DNA from: Lates calcarifer
Taxonomy: Eukaryota; Chordata; Actinopteri; Centropomidae
Direction of reading: 5' to 3'
NCBI RefSeq assembly: GCF_001640805.2
Contig: NC_066850.1
Location: 763,149 to 827,148 of the forward strand
Length of the DNA: 64,000 nucleotides
Below, one piece after another: positions 24,201-35,700 of the stretch. The position numbers and the translations under genes were made by a program. Under the pieces are notes generated by a model. It saw only the letters and a program-made list of their open reading frames with translations, was not told the DNA's origin and made no database searches. Numbering within the stretch: position 1 is the first letter of the stretch; every line of letters begins with the position of its first letter.

Positions 24201-27200
24201 TAATGTTGCTTGGTAATTGAAGGATGTGTAAATAAGCAGCTCTTTGATGTGACAGTACTGTTTCCCCCCAGAGGCATAAAAAAAATCCAGTTACTGCAGG
24301 TTTAAATAGTGTGTTTATATTAATTAGACTCTTTATTCTGTGTCTCTTCAATACAACTCTCACAGTCATTTGTTTTCCATGTCATCCCTGCTTCTCCTAT
24401 TTCCATCCCTACATTAGGCCATATGTTCCTCCATTCAGGCATCCATTGAGCTCCATTCAGCTGTGGGCTCGAGGTCAAGTCATTCCAACATAAGACCTGA
24501 ATGACTCAGCAGCCAGAACAATCCCACACAGTCATATAGAAGTCACCAGCAGCAGACCTACCCTGTGAGCTCACTGTGGGCTGCCTCTCTGAGTCAGTGT
24601 GGTTGGCTCTGTAATGCTCAGTCCAGAGGGAGGTCTCCTTCAGATGAGGTCGGAGGGTCAGACGAGTGGCGTGCGATTCCCCGTCGCCGGCCTCATGTGT
24701 CAGCGTGGAAGCGACACTGTAAGAGGCTGGGGTCAGTGGCTGTGAGGGGTAAACACTGTGCGGTGTGGGCGATGGTAGCAATGTTGGGAAAACTGAAGGT
24801 TCCCCCAAAAAATGTCTGACTGTTGATTCATGTTCAGGCAAGAACAGAGAAGAAAATAATTCTGTGGTCCAGAAAGCTTCAGAAACATGTGATACCTGCT
24901 CCCTGCAGCCGTTTCCCTCAACAACAGGTTTTATTTTTGTGGCAGAAAGCCCAGTTTGCTTTAGAAGTTCCTGAGAATTGCAAAATGAATACCAGTTTAG
25001 ATGACTGCAGATGGAGTCCACGCAGACCGACTGGTCCTCGCTGTTCGGGTGAAAACCTGTCTGCTCGAACAAGAGAAGGGAGGTTGAGGCTGAGTGTACT
25101 TCCTGTGTGTGATTTGTTTCTTTATCTATGTCTGAGCGCTGCGTTAGCGTCTTAAAAACATGCTCCCTGGGTGACTGTTGGTCTGTTGAATCCTCTGCAT
25201 GTACTGGCTCCAGTTTCGCGTCCTTGAGGTTCCTCTGCCATGAAATGGTTGACAAACTTGGTTCCAGTTTTAAAGGAAGAGAATACGCGAGCGAATGGTC
25301 AAGTTTCACATTAGGAGCAGGTGCAAATTTTGGCCTTTGCAAGTCTCTCTTAACTTTCTGTCGGAGCCCTCCAGGTGCACAAAGCATCCTCCATCCCGAC
25401 ACAGGAGCTTCCAGCAGCCTCGCCAACCCTCCTGCCTTCACGCTGTGTTCCAGCACCCTGGCTAAATCAGACTGTCGTTCCTCTGCTTGACAGCCAACAG
25501 GCCACAGAAGCTCAGCAACATCTGAAACGTCTGGTTTCTCAGAAAGCCCACCCTGCCTACAAACCCTGAGCTTCTGTTGTTGACTGGACAACAGGCAGAC
25601 AGAGCCCATTGGTAGGTGGAGGTAGTCCGCCATGGTGCTGACCAGACGGAGACGCTGGCTGGCGTCAAGAGTCACAGGGTTCAGCTGAAGGACAAGGTTA
25701 GCCCAGATGGTCATCTCCCCCTCAGAGCAGGACAAAGACTCTCTGTTAGACAGACACAAAATAAGATTTTAATTCATTTCTATGGAGCCTGTGGATACTG
25801 TGTAAATACTGACTGACAGACCAAAGCCACAACTCTAAAACAAACTAAAAAACACTGACACAACTGCACAAAGATAAGGTGATATCAGGATGATGTCAGT
25901 GTGGTTGTTGGGATGTGAAGTCCTACACTGATGATGAATCTTGGGAACGCTGCAGATGTTGTGAGGAGAGAAGATGTCCTATTTGACGAAGGTTTTTGCT
26001 TGCAGCAAGTGAGAAACTGGTCCAATGTAAACACGTGAAACAGGGACAGAGTCTTGTGGAGAAGATGACTAACCCCCGTTCTAAAAAAAGAAAAAATTAC
26101 TGCTCTTTTAGGTCTGTTTACGGTCTCTGCTGTTCGTGAGGGAATTCTCTAGCTTGTTAGCTACTAGACGTTCCACTTTGCTAAAAAGCTGAGGAGAGCC
26201 CAGACAGACCGTCTGAGCCTCAATGCTCGAACTGCAGGGGTCAAGAAGCAGCTGAGGAATCTGCAGAGTCTCAGAATCTCAGATCCTGTGGATCATTATC
26301 TCTGACACCATCAAGGCCCTGTATGCTGCTACATACGTGCTGTACTTTTACAAGAACCTCATCTACACAGGCATGGATTTGTACATACCTCCCACCTGGA
26401 CAAATACTGTAACACTGACTGAACTGGCTGAACAGCTCAGCTGTTTAGACATTACATAAAAACGGAAGAAACTTAGCTGACAGATATTTGTAGACACATA
26501 TGCACAAAGTTGACAAAGGCCAGAAGGCAATCTCTTTATTACACAGACTGAAATGTGCCATTCATTTGGATTTATTTGAGTTTAACTTGTGCTTATTTTA
26601 ATGACGTCTGTGGCTGTAAACACTGGGTCATCATTAGGTTTGTGTGTGCCTGTTTTGGTATCACTTTACTTGTTCTGAACTCTGTTAAGTAATTTACTTT
26701 AGAGCTGTCAGATTAAAAAATAAATTAACTGATGAGCAACAGTGGTGACTACACAACTTAATTCAACAAAAGCCCACTGCAAATATTGAACAACTGTAAT
26801 GTACACTGTTTGCAGTTCTAAATTACTGATTACATGTTTTTTTAAAGAGCTTCTTCAAAGTTCATCTCATAGTTCAGCTCGTTTTCAGAACAGTAATCCT
26901 AAAGTTCACAAACCAAACTCCACAATTCAAAGCAAGAAACTAAAACTAACTCCACACTGATCAGGAGGCCTGTTACATTTACTGTTACCTTACCTACTAA
27001 CCTACACAGAAATACAAAGCACCAAAAGATGCAAACTTACAAAGTCAAAATGCACCTTTGGTTCAGGATTGACTCCTGATTCTCCTTCACCTGTGCTGAT
27101 CTCTTGCCTTCTTACCTTGCTGGGTCCTTGTCAGTCAGCGTTTTGTTTAGGATGTTCAGGTAAAAGAAGGCAGCACACTTCTCTCCAGTGACAGACACTG

Positions 27201-27734
27201 TGAGGTGGTAAATCCCACAATCCTCAGTCAGAGCCAGGCCGGATAGAGAGCGACTTTGTTGCCCAAACACCATCCAGTGAGGCAAAGTGCCGTCTCCATC
27301 AACCAGGGATAACTAGAGGGGGAGGAAGTGAAGCTGTTAGATTTCACCTCACTGCCCCTGCAGAGTTTAAGCAGGGACGGAGAATACTTCATCAATGAAC
27401 CACCAGGACACAGGAGCAGGACAACAGGGGGGAGTTTGTGGGTTATAGCTACATCACACTCTGCTGAGGTAAAATCACAAATACATCAGATCACAGAAAT
27501 TCAGACCAGATTCACCTGATAGTGCTGCGTGTGTCCCAGTGTTGCAGGAAGCGGGAGTTTAAAGGAGAAAGGTGATCCTGCCTCAGATGTGAAGTTAGGA
27601 AACCCAGAACCTGCTGTCCTCACAGGACAATGCTGCATGAAGCTCTGGCTGTGCATCACATTCCTCAGCAGCAGCAGCAGCCTGAAGTAGAAGTCCAGGG
27701 TTTTCTGGTTAAATGGATAAGAGAGGTCATCCAT
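21300..27734 (-). CDS. dag1-like: Dystroglycan-like transmembrane protein
   Basis: Exons: 27734(?)-27516, 27312-27116, 25742-24562, 23975-22746 and 22414-21300, about 1,313 residues from MDDLSYPF. Order matches dystroglycan. A cadherin-like CADG domain (FTSEAGSPFSF...AAFFYLNIL) comes first. An S6-like domain follows (LSCSEGEMTIWANLVLQL...PVSGWRM), ending in a furin-type site RQKVKR. Next is a long Ser/Thr-rich region (~600 residues), then a second CADG domain (VGFSFHYSVPPETFLDPEDGE). An autoproteolysis-like site PGSTVVSW (21,930-21,935; DAG1 has GSIVVEW) precedes a beta-type ectodomain. A TM helix (ALLVVCLLILIVLLVAAALYF) and a tail ending RPPHYDFSSL, with a PPxY WW-binding motif, finish it. 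DAG1 is 895 residues, so the mucin part is expanded. The 5' end and signal peptide are unresolved: an acceptor at 27746/27745 suggests an upstream exon. It is a divergent paralogue; function is inferred. Confidence 0.78.
22415..22745 (-). other. Intron of dystroglycan-like gene
   Basis: The donor CTCAA|GTAAGC and acceptor TATTTCAG|AC join in phase 1. Nothing else is recognised inside. Confidence 0.7.
23976..24561 (-). other. Intron of dystroglycan-like gene
   Basis: The donor CACAGG|GTAGGT and acceptor TTTTACAG|GTCACG join in phase 1. Short open frames here look random. Confidence 0.65.
25743..27115 (-). other. Large intron of dystroglycan-like gene
   Basis: Bounded by the donor GCAAG|GTAAG and acceptor CTAACAG|AGAG (phase 2). 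The segment 26,160-26,470 looks less random in composition than its flanks but has no open frame I recognise. Otherwise empty. Confidence 0.5.
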
Positions 27735-27745
27735 CGCCCACTCAG

Positions 27746-28930
27746 CTGCCAATCACAAAAGTCATATGAACAACACACTGTGTTTCCTCCTCCTTCATCG
27801 GTGATGTCTGTGTCCTTTCTGCTGCTGCTCACCAAAGAATACACCCAGGAGTTTAAACATTATTACAGACTGCATGAAACAAGGCAGTGATGTTACACCT
27901 TCACATAAACATTGTACAATGAAGCATTGCCAACCAACAGTGTGTGTTTACAGGCGGGCAGAACCTGATCCCCACAGCAGGTTCTCTGCTGGAGGTCCAG
28001 TTACAAGTCAGTAGTGGTTACTAGGAAACCTGCGGCGCTACCAGAGACGACATCAGTGACGAGTTCACCTCAGTCTGCTGCTGCATCAGATCAGGAGACT
28101 GTGACTGATGTGTGCACTTCACTTTAAAGCTGCTTCACATCTTGATATTCATTAAATATTCATGACTATCAACAATCACAGTAAAACAAGAGTCAACAGA
28201 CATGCTGCCAGCTTTAGCTTGTTAGCATACTAACTGATAATTAGGATGTAGTGTAGGTGAGACCAATGAGCCCAAAATAAAAAATAACCCCAAAGAACAA
28301 ATAGAGAAATTGTTCAGGTGGAATGATCAAAACTTTAGCATTAGAGTGTGTTCATATAGGAACCAACCATCCACAGTAAGAAACTGACTGAGATTACATT
28401 TTTATGGCCTTGAAACTACAAACTGTGGTAAAAACTGGAGCTTTCAGTTCTACAACCAGATCAAATAAGAATAAAACAGATTAAAATGTGATTTAAACAC
28501 ATTACACATAAAACTAACTGTAGATATATTGCTTGAATTCGTTTTAAAATTATTCGAGTGATTGAAAATGTATTTTTAAGAGATTAAATCAGACTTTTTT
28601 AAGATTCTAGAGCAGATCCCAAAGTTAAAAAGATGAAAATATGTAAAACACACTGACATGAACATGGTGCAGCTCGGTCACTGCAGCAACAAAGTTAAAC
28701 ACTTACAGCTGCATATAATGCACACATATGTGACACTGTCAGATAGTGTGAAATCTTCTTTCTTAGAGACAAATTTTGCTGCATCACATCGTCCTGTAAG
28801 TTTGAACATGCAGCGCTGGGTGGTAACGTACCAACAGCTGTGTGCTGCAGCTGTAAGATGCTAATCAGGTGTGTGGAGCTGGGAGGAGCTGGTGGAACAG
28901 GTGACTCCTGTAAACATCCCTGGTTCTGAC
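27746..28930. other. Divergent intergenic region between dystroglycan-like and choline-transporter-like genes
   Basis: About 1.2 kb separates the 5' ends of the two head-to-head genes. It probably holds the promoters of both and perhaps the unidentified first exon of the dystroglycan-like gene. No strong TATA box or CpG island is seen. Confidence 0.4.
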
Positions 28931-29002
28931 TGTTGGGACAGTTGGCTGTGAGGAGCTCTGCTCAAACCTTCATCCTCTTCAACATTTCCTAAAGGCGATA
29001 CA
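28931..29002 (+). other. slc5a7-like: Probable non-coding first exon of slc5a7-like
   Basis: The donor GATACAG|GTAATTAAA ends the exon at 29002. The next acceptor is CCCCACAG|ACTGAAG (29719). The 5' limit is a guess. Confidence 0.4.
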
Positions 29003-29725
29003 GGTAATTAAAAACACTATTTCATAATGATTAAGAGAGAAAGCATGTATTGTTGTTTTGTTTTTGAATTTTGTATTTAATGGGAGAAGTTCAGAGGTTC
29101 AGACCAGTAATGATTTAACAATAAACCCAAGCAGCAGATCTACATCTCTTGAATTCACACTGCTCAGAAAAACTGATCTACATTTTCTAAATTCACGATG
29201 CTGCTAAATGTTCAGCTTGTGGCCGAGTCATTCAGTGTCATCTTACCCAGAATCCAATTCTTTTCCCAGAACCTCCTGTAGATTTTCTTAAAAAACTAAT
29301 GTAAAAACTTCATTAAATCCACAGAAGTTTGACCCGGAGGATCAGAATATAGTTCATATAATTTATATATAATATAGTTCATATAGTTCCATCACATATA
29401 GAAGTTTTTTATTCCCACAGATTCTGCTAAAGTTTAGTTTTGGAGATGACGTTTTTCAGAAGGATTATTCTAATTTCCTTGAACCTTTTTAACAGGAAAG
29501 TGCAGGATCATTATAACTTCACATTACAACTATAAGCTTTTATATTATCATCAGAATCAGCACAAACTGTGGTGGCAAAGCTGCCAGACATATTTCATCT
29601 GTCTCTCTTCATCTCTCACTCGCCACAGGGCCAGTGTTTGAGTGGTGGCTCTATTTGCTCCAAGCAAATACAAACAAACACATGAATGTTTCAGTTTGTT
29701 TGTGTCCCATCCCCACAGACTGAAG

Positions 29726-32175
29726 ATGGTGGTGAACTGGCTGGGCCTGCTGTCCATAGGAGTGTTTTACATCATCGTACTGGGCACCGGCGTCTGGGCA
29801 TCCAGGAAGTCAAAACGTGAGGAGAAGAAATGCACTGGAAACCTCAGCGAGATCGCAATGGTTGGAGGACGGAACCTGAACGTCTGGGTCAGCATCTTTA
29901 CAATGACAGGTACATTTATCATAATGATGATGATATCATGATGAATGATGGGATTAGCAGCTTCACTTCATTTCTCATTGGCTGTGTGTGTCCTGACGCT
30001 CTGCAGCCACCTGGGTGGGAGGAGGCTATATTCTGGGTAACGCTGAAGTGGTCTACAACCCGACGCTGGGCTTGGTGTGGGCCACGGGGCCCATTGGTTA
30101 CGGCGTAAGTCTGTTCATAGGTGAGTGAGTCAAATTCAACTGTTTGCATGAAACATGGCTGCAGAAGGAAGGTGCCGGAGGAAGTCTGAATGTTTCTGTT
30201 TGTGTTACTTCAGGCGGACTCTTCTTCGTCAAACCTCTTCGGTCAAAGAACTACGTCACCCTCATGGATCCATTTCAAGAGAAATATGGCAACAGGGTGG
30301 CTGCTGTTCTCTTCATTCCTGCTCTCATAGGAGACCTCGTGTGGATAGCCTGTATTCTTGGCGCTCTGGGTAAGTCAGGAAACAAAGACTTGCTACAAAC
30401 AGGAAACAAATATTTGTTTCCGGGGTTCTGATTTTGTTGCTTGAATGGTGTAAAAGTTGATTAACCTGAATGTGTGTTTGTTACAGGAGGAACCTTGAGT
30501 GTGGTCATGGGTATCTCCTCTTCTCTGGCTGTGTGCATCTCTGCTAGTGTTGCAGTCCTCTACACATTAATGGGAGGACTGTACTCTGTGGCCTACACTG
30601 ATGTCATCCAGCTGAGCTTCATGGTCTTCGGCTTGGTACGATGATTTTTAGCCGAGCAGCACTGTGCACCACTTTAATCTCAACAACTATTTGAAGGATT
30701 GCAATGATGTTTTGTACATATATATTCTTGGTCCCCAGAGGATGATTAGTGTTAGAGTAGTGGACCCTGCTATGCTGTTTTTGTGACTCTGTATCCTGTT
30801 TTCCTGCTTCTTTCAGTGGTTCTGTGTGCCGTTCATCCTGACAAGCCCCTCCTCTGCTAACTTCACTGTTGCTGCAGTGACCAAGCTGCACCAGGAGCCG
30901 TGGCTCGGCAAGCTGGAGCTGGAGGATGCAGGTCGCTGGGTAGATGAAATACTGCTGCTGGTAAAACATTACTTTCATTACGTTCTGTTCTGCATCACCA
31001 ATGTTAACTCTGTCACAGTCTCCTAAGTAATCACGTCTTTATTCTCCTCCAAGGCCATTGGAGGGGTCTGCTACCAGACTTTCTACCAGAGAGTCTTATC
31101 CACAGCCACTGATGCCCAAGCTAAGATCACCTGCTTTGCTGCAGCTGTGATATGTCCACTCCTTGCCATCCCATCACTGATAGTTGGGGCAGTAGCAGCA
31201 TCTACAGGTACCCAGTCTTCTTATATATCCCACACTTATATAACCCTGTGACCTGTGTGTTTTGTTTTACTCACGTTCTTAACGTCTGTCAGATTGGAAC
31301 CAGACCACCTACGGGACTCCCAGCCCGTACGAGCAGGGCAAAGCTGGTATGATCCTGCCGATCGCCCTCCAGCATCTTTGCCCCGTCTACATCTCACTGG
31401 TCGCCATAGGAGCACTCGCTGCGTCCGTGATGTCCTCGGTCGACTCTGCACTTCTGTCTGTTGCTTCCCAAGTGGGACGAAATATCTTCAAGAACATCAT
31501 CTACAAACGGGCAAGTAACACTTCACAGTATCACTACTTAGACTGTGGCATTGTTTTTATGGTTCAAACATTAACACCGTGATCCTCGTTGGTTTGTGGA
31601 TAATAAAACTATCTCCTCTCTTTCAGGCATCAGAACAAAACATCCTTGTGGTGATTAAGGTGTCAGTCCTCCTGTGTGGAATAATGGGAGCAGCCATTGC
31701 CATGATAACGACGTCCGTTTACCTGTTCTGGATCTTCAGCGCAGACGTCGTGTATTCAATGATGACTCCCCAGGTGATCTGCATCTTCTTCCTATCCCGG
31801 TGGGTGAACCAGTACGGGGCCTACTCCGGCTTCGTGGTGGCACTGGTGCTGAGAGCTCTGATCGGGGAGCCCTTGATCGGCCTTCCTGACGTGATGCCCC
31901 TGCCCTGGGACAAGATCCAGGAGGACGGTCACCGGTTCCGCTTGTTCCCCTTCCGCACTGCCATCATGCTCATCAGCACCGGGACTATTTTACTGGTGTC
32001 ACGCCTGGCTGTGTGGCTGTCTGAGAGGAGGCTGCTGAAAAGAATAAGAGGTGCTGATACGGACACAAACACGCGTTACATGGTACCAGTCCGGACAGAA
32101 ACAGAAACAGAAACAGAGACTGTAAAAGACGACTTACTCCCCCAAGGAAGCAACGAAGAAGGGGAGAAATGTTAG
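29726..32175 (+). CDS. slc5a7-like: High-affinity choline transporter-like (SLC5A7 family)
   Basis: Eight coding exons: 29726-29909, 30007-30120, 30214-30369, 30487-30635, 30817-30960, 31054-31207, 31293-31510 and 31627-32175; 555 residues (human CHT1 580). The family fold of sodium-solute symporters is clear: [92 protein letters not shown] and [23 protein letters not shown]1 takes up choline with Na+ and Cl- at cholinergic terminals. Residues matching human W62, Y91, W141 and D242 are kept, but the position of W254 (GGIPWQ) is Tyr here (GGVCYQ, codon 31072-31074). The C-terminal tail is short, with a repeated TE stretch. The intron after 31510 uses a GC donor. Divergence suggests a paralogue rather than slc5a7 itself; choline transport is inferred. 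Confidence 0.9.
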
Positions 32176-32339
32176 GATTTTCTTCATGAACACTTCGCAC
32201 GGTATGTGGGTAGTCTTTAAGCCAGGATGTCTTCATGAAGGTCAAACAGGCTCCTACAATAACTTCACTGCTCTGTCTAAGGATTGTGTTTAAAATCGTT
32301 TACTGACAAAATGTTTTAATACCTGTATTATAAAATCTT

Positions 32340-32345
32340 AATAAA
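32340..32345 (+). terminator. slc5a7-like: slc5a7-like poly(A) signal AATAAA
   Basis: A canonical hexamer 165 bp after the stop. The convergent zinc-finger gene has its own signal about 40 bp further right, so the two transcripts end tail-to-tail or overlap slightly. Confidence 0.75.
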
Positions 32346-32380
32346 CACTTGATAGTATCATATTTGGTTGTGTGCAACAC

Positions 32381-32386
32381 TTTATT
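32381..32386 (-). terminator. Poly(A) signal of the Myb/TINF2_N/zinc-finger gene
   Basis: TTTATT on the plus strand (AATAAA on the minus strand) lies 316 bp past the stop codon at 32,702. Confidence 0.6.
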
Positions 32387-32701
32387 GCTTTGGTAGAGAG
32401 TAGTTCAGGTGTGTACTGACATGAATCTCAGAGGCAGAGTCTTTACCTGGAAATAAAAGACATAATTATCTGCACAGGCAGACGCTACGACAGGTAAGTA
32501 AGTCAGTTATGATGTGATTTGATTGAACCAATGCTTCAGGGATTGTGCTGAGTTGTTAAAATACATGTGGCTCAGTTCTTTAGATTGTCAGTGCATGTTT
32601 GGAACGGCAGCTTTGCCTGGTTTTAAGATATAATACAACTGAATTACTGTATCTTAATGCAGTAACTGTATTAGCAGGGCTGATATTACTCACTGCTACT
32701 T

Positions 32702-35700
32702 TCAGGTGTGTGTCTGAGCATGCATTTTAAAAGTGTCTTCTTGCCTGAATATTTTACCGCACTTCAAACACTGGTGAGACTTTTTGTTCGAGTGGATCGC
32801 TGTGTGTCTTTTCTGCGCTTTCAAAGTGGGGAAGGATTTCGGACACACCGAGCACCTGTAAGGACTCTCTCCTGTATGCTGTCGCATGTGAACTGTCAGC
32901 AGGCACTTGGCAGTGAAACCCCTCCCACAGTGTTTGCAGGTGTGAGGCCGCTCGCCCGTGTGGAGCCTCATGTGAAGCCTTAACTCCCCGGAGGAGAGAA
33001 AAGCCTTCCCACACTCCGTGCACAGGTAGTTCTTCTCACCTCTGTGCATCCGCATGTGTCTCGCCAGATGTTGGATCGAAGCCTTCCCACAAATCTGACA
33101 TCTGTAACGCCGCTCTCCTGTGTGTATGCGAACGTGCAATCCGAGGTTATACGAGGACCTGAAGCCTCGGCCGCAGTGTGAACACAAATATGGCGTCTCG
33201 CCCGTGTGAATTCGACGGTGCACCTTCAGGGACGCTCTGGAGGAGTACTTCTTCTCACACTTGTCGCAGTGGAATGGCCGAGTGTGTGTTTTTATGTGGC
33301 TGTTCAGCATTGATGCATCCTTGAAGACCTTCCCGCAATACTCACAAGCATTCGTCGTGCTCCACGAGCACGTTTCAGGGTCGACCTGCTGCAGAGCGCT
33401 GTCTTCTCCAGGCGCTCTAGAGGGAAGGTGACTGTGCTCCTGGGTCAGAAGCTCCTTTCTGATGTGCTGCAGAAGACCTGACGCCTGGCTGTCAGAGTAC
33501 GGACACAGAGAGCAGGTCTGAAGTCCTAAAGTAGTATGAACGTTTAAATCTGAAAAACATAAGATGATGAGGAGACTCAGAGTACGTCAAGCTGCAAAAA
33601 TGAAAGATTTTAATTTCAATTTCCCTCATTTGCTTTCAGGCTGTGAGCTCCGGTCATTTTAAAGGATAAAAGATATCCACACAAAAGGACAAATCTATAT
33701 AAATAAGTACATTCAGGAGGGAACTGATTCTTTTCAGTGGTTATAAAGCTGGATGCTGCCATACTTGTCATGTCACTGGTTTGTTCATTTCCTCTGGAAC
33801 AGTCCGTTTGCTTCTCTTCAACGGTCTCCTTGTCTTCAGGACAATCAAACTGTCCTTCGTCTTCATCGCCTGGAGACATTTCCTGTTGCTCTGAAGTGAG
33901 TTGCGTTGAGTTTGCTTTGGGAGGAAGAGACAGTCTTGGCAAAAACATGTTCTGAGCTTGAGAGCAGCCTGTGAGGGAAAAAATAAATAGATATTTCCAA
34001 AGGCGTACAGTGTCCATGTTGTTCAGATTTCACACCAAAATCAGCTCTGCTGTTACGCTTCAACTGTCTCATGTTTAATCAGGTGAAAACACAAACCAGC
34101 AGGTGGATGTGTGATGTTAGATTTGTGACTAATTCAGTGTATGTTCCACCAAACGTTCACCTTGTGTATTTTAAGAATGACTGTCTGGTTTTATGCAGCC
34201 TGAGGCAGCTGACTCACCTTTCTTTGTGTTTCCTGACTGTTGGAAGCTCATTAGTGCTTTCAGCTGATCTGGTTCCAAAACCAGTTGTCCACATTCTTCC
34301 ATGACAGAGGGGGCGCTGCTGAGCCACTCTGCAGTCTGAGAAGAATACAACACAAGTACAGCAAAGGCAATGAAAAGACCAGTTAGTTTGACCAGAGCTT
34401 ATTGTGTTTCATTTATATAAAGCCAAGTTTAATATCTAATAATATTCCTCACCTGTTTAATATCAGGGATGGGCAGTAGAGCATCCAGTCTGCTGATGAA
34501 TTTCCAAACTAATGTGGACAATGTGGCTTCATGCTGTCGGCCATAATGGATGGGAAACACCTCCTGACACAGACGAGTACACAGCTGGTTAGTACAGTGA
34601 GGAAGAAAAATCTCTGATGATTAATTTACCAAAGTATTATACACTGATATATTCTGGTAACAGTCTGTTATCAGATCAGTCGATGGTTTCAGTTTGGTAA
34701 TTGTGTTAAAATGTCTGACCTTGAAAAACATTGCTCTTTCCTCTGGGTCCTGCAGCAATGATTCAACAACCTCCACAAAGTTTGACTTTGACTTTTCCAA
34801 CTGTCAAAACAAACAAGACAACAATCAATAAGTTCTGGATCTATTCTGTGTGTAAGAACAGGAGGGGCAGGTGTAAATATAAAAGCATGAAACATCTGAG
34901 GAGCAGCTAAACTGAGATAACAAATAGAAAGTTCTGGATTTGAACATTCGGTTACACAGGACGTGAAATTGATCATATACATACATAGATGTTTGATCAT
35001 ATTGTCTCTTCATGGCTCTTCACTGAGGAGCAGATGCAAGGAAGCATGAATTAAACATCAAGGGGAAATCTTATTCCCAGGGGAATCACAAAGGCAGGAA
35101 AAAATCAAAGACCGGCTATTAGGTGCAGTCATAAAGACTAAACAACATGGGGCCCCTCCTGAGTGACCATCGCCTCAGGCAAAGTGATGTGAAAATCTAT
35201 GGAGAATGTCCTCAGTGACCTCTGAGGGAGTAAGAGGGTTAACAGAGGAATGCTGTTTGATATGGACTTTAAAGAGGCCTCTGCCTTTGACCTCAGACCT
35301 TCTGTCTTCTAGAACAACACAGCAGCTTCAGTGTCTCCCACACACAGCTGAAGCCTTGCTAAGGTGCTGAGCATAACAGTTAAAAAAACAAAAAAATAAA
35401 AAGGCACAAGGTCCAGGCATCAGAAAACCTCCAGGTGTTTGTTCTTTAATTTAAAGGCCCATTTAGAATATCAGTTATCTTCAGCTGCAGACTTACCTCC
35501 TGATCACAGGTGGAGCCCATCGTGAGGTCTTGAATAATCTTCAGGTGCGGCTGGATGCTCAGCAGGTTGGCTGTGCTCTCGTTTCGACACAGCTCCAACA
35601 CAAGCTGGTTGCATGAATAAAATAAACTTTATAAGTTAGAATTTGGAATCTACTCAACTGAACAATCTCATAAAAATAAATCAAGGAAAAAACTTACACT

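Noticed and set aside
26160..26470. Segment in a dystroglycan-like gene intron resembling a coding fragment
   Set aside because: No frame longer than a few dozen codons and no family I recognise.
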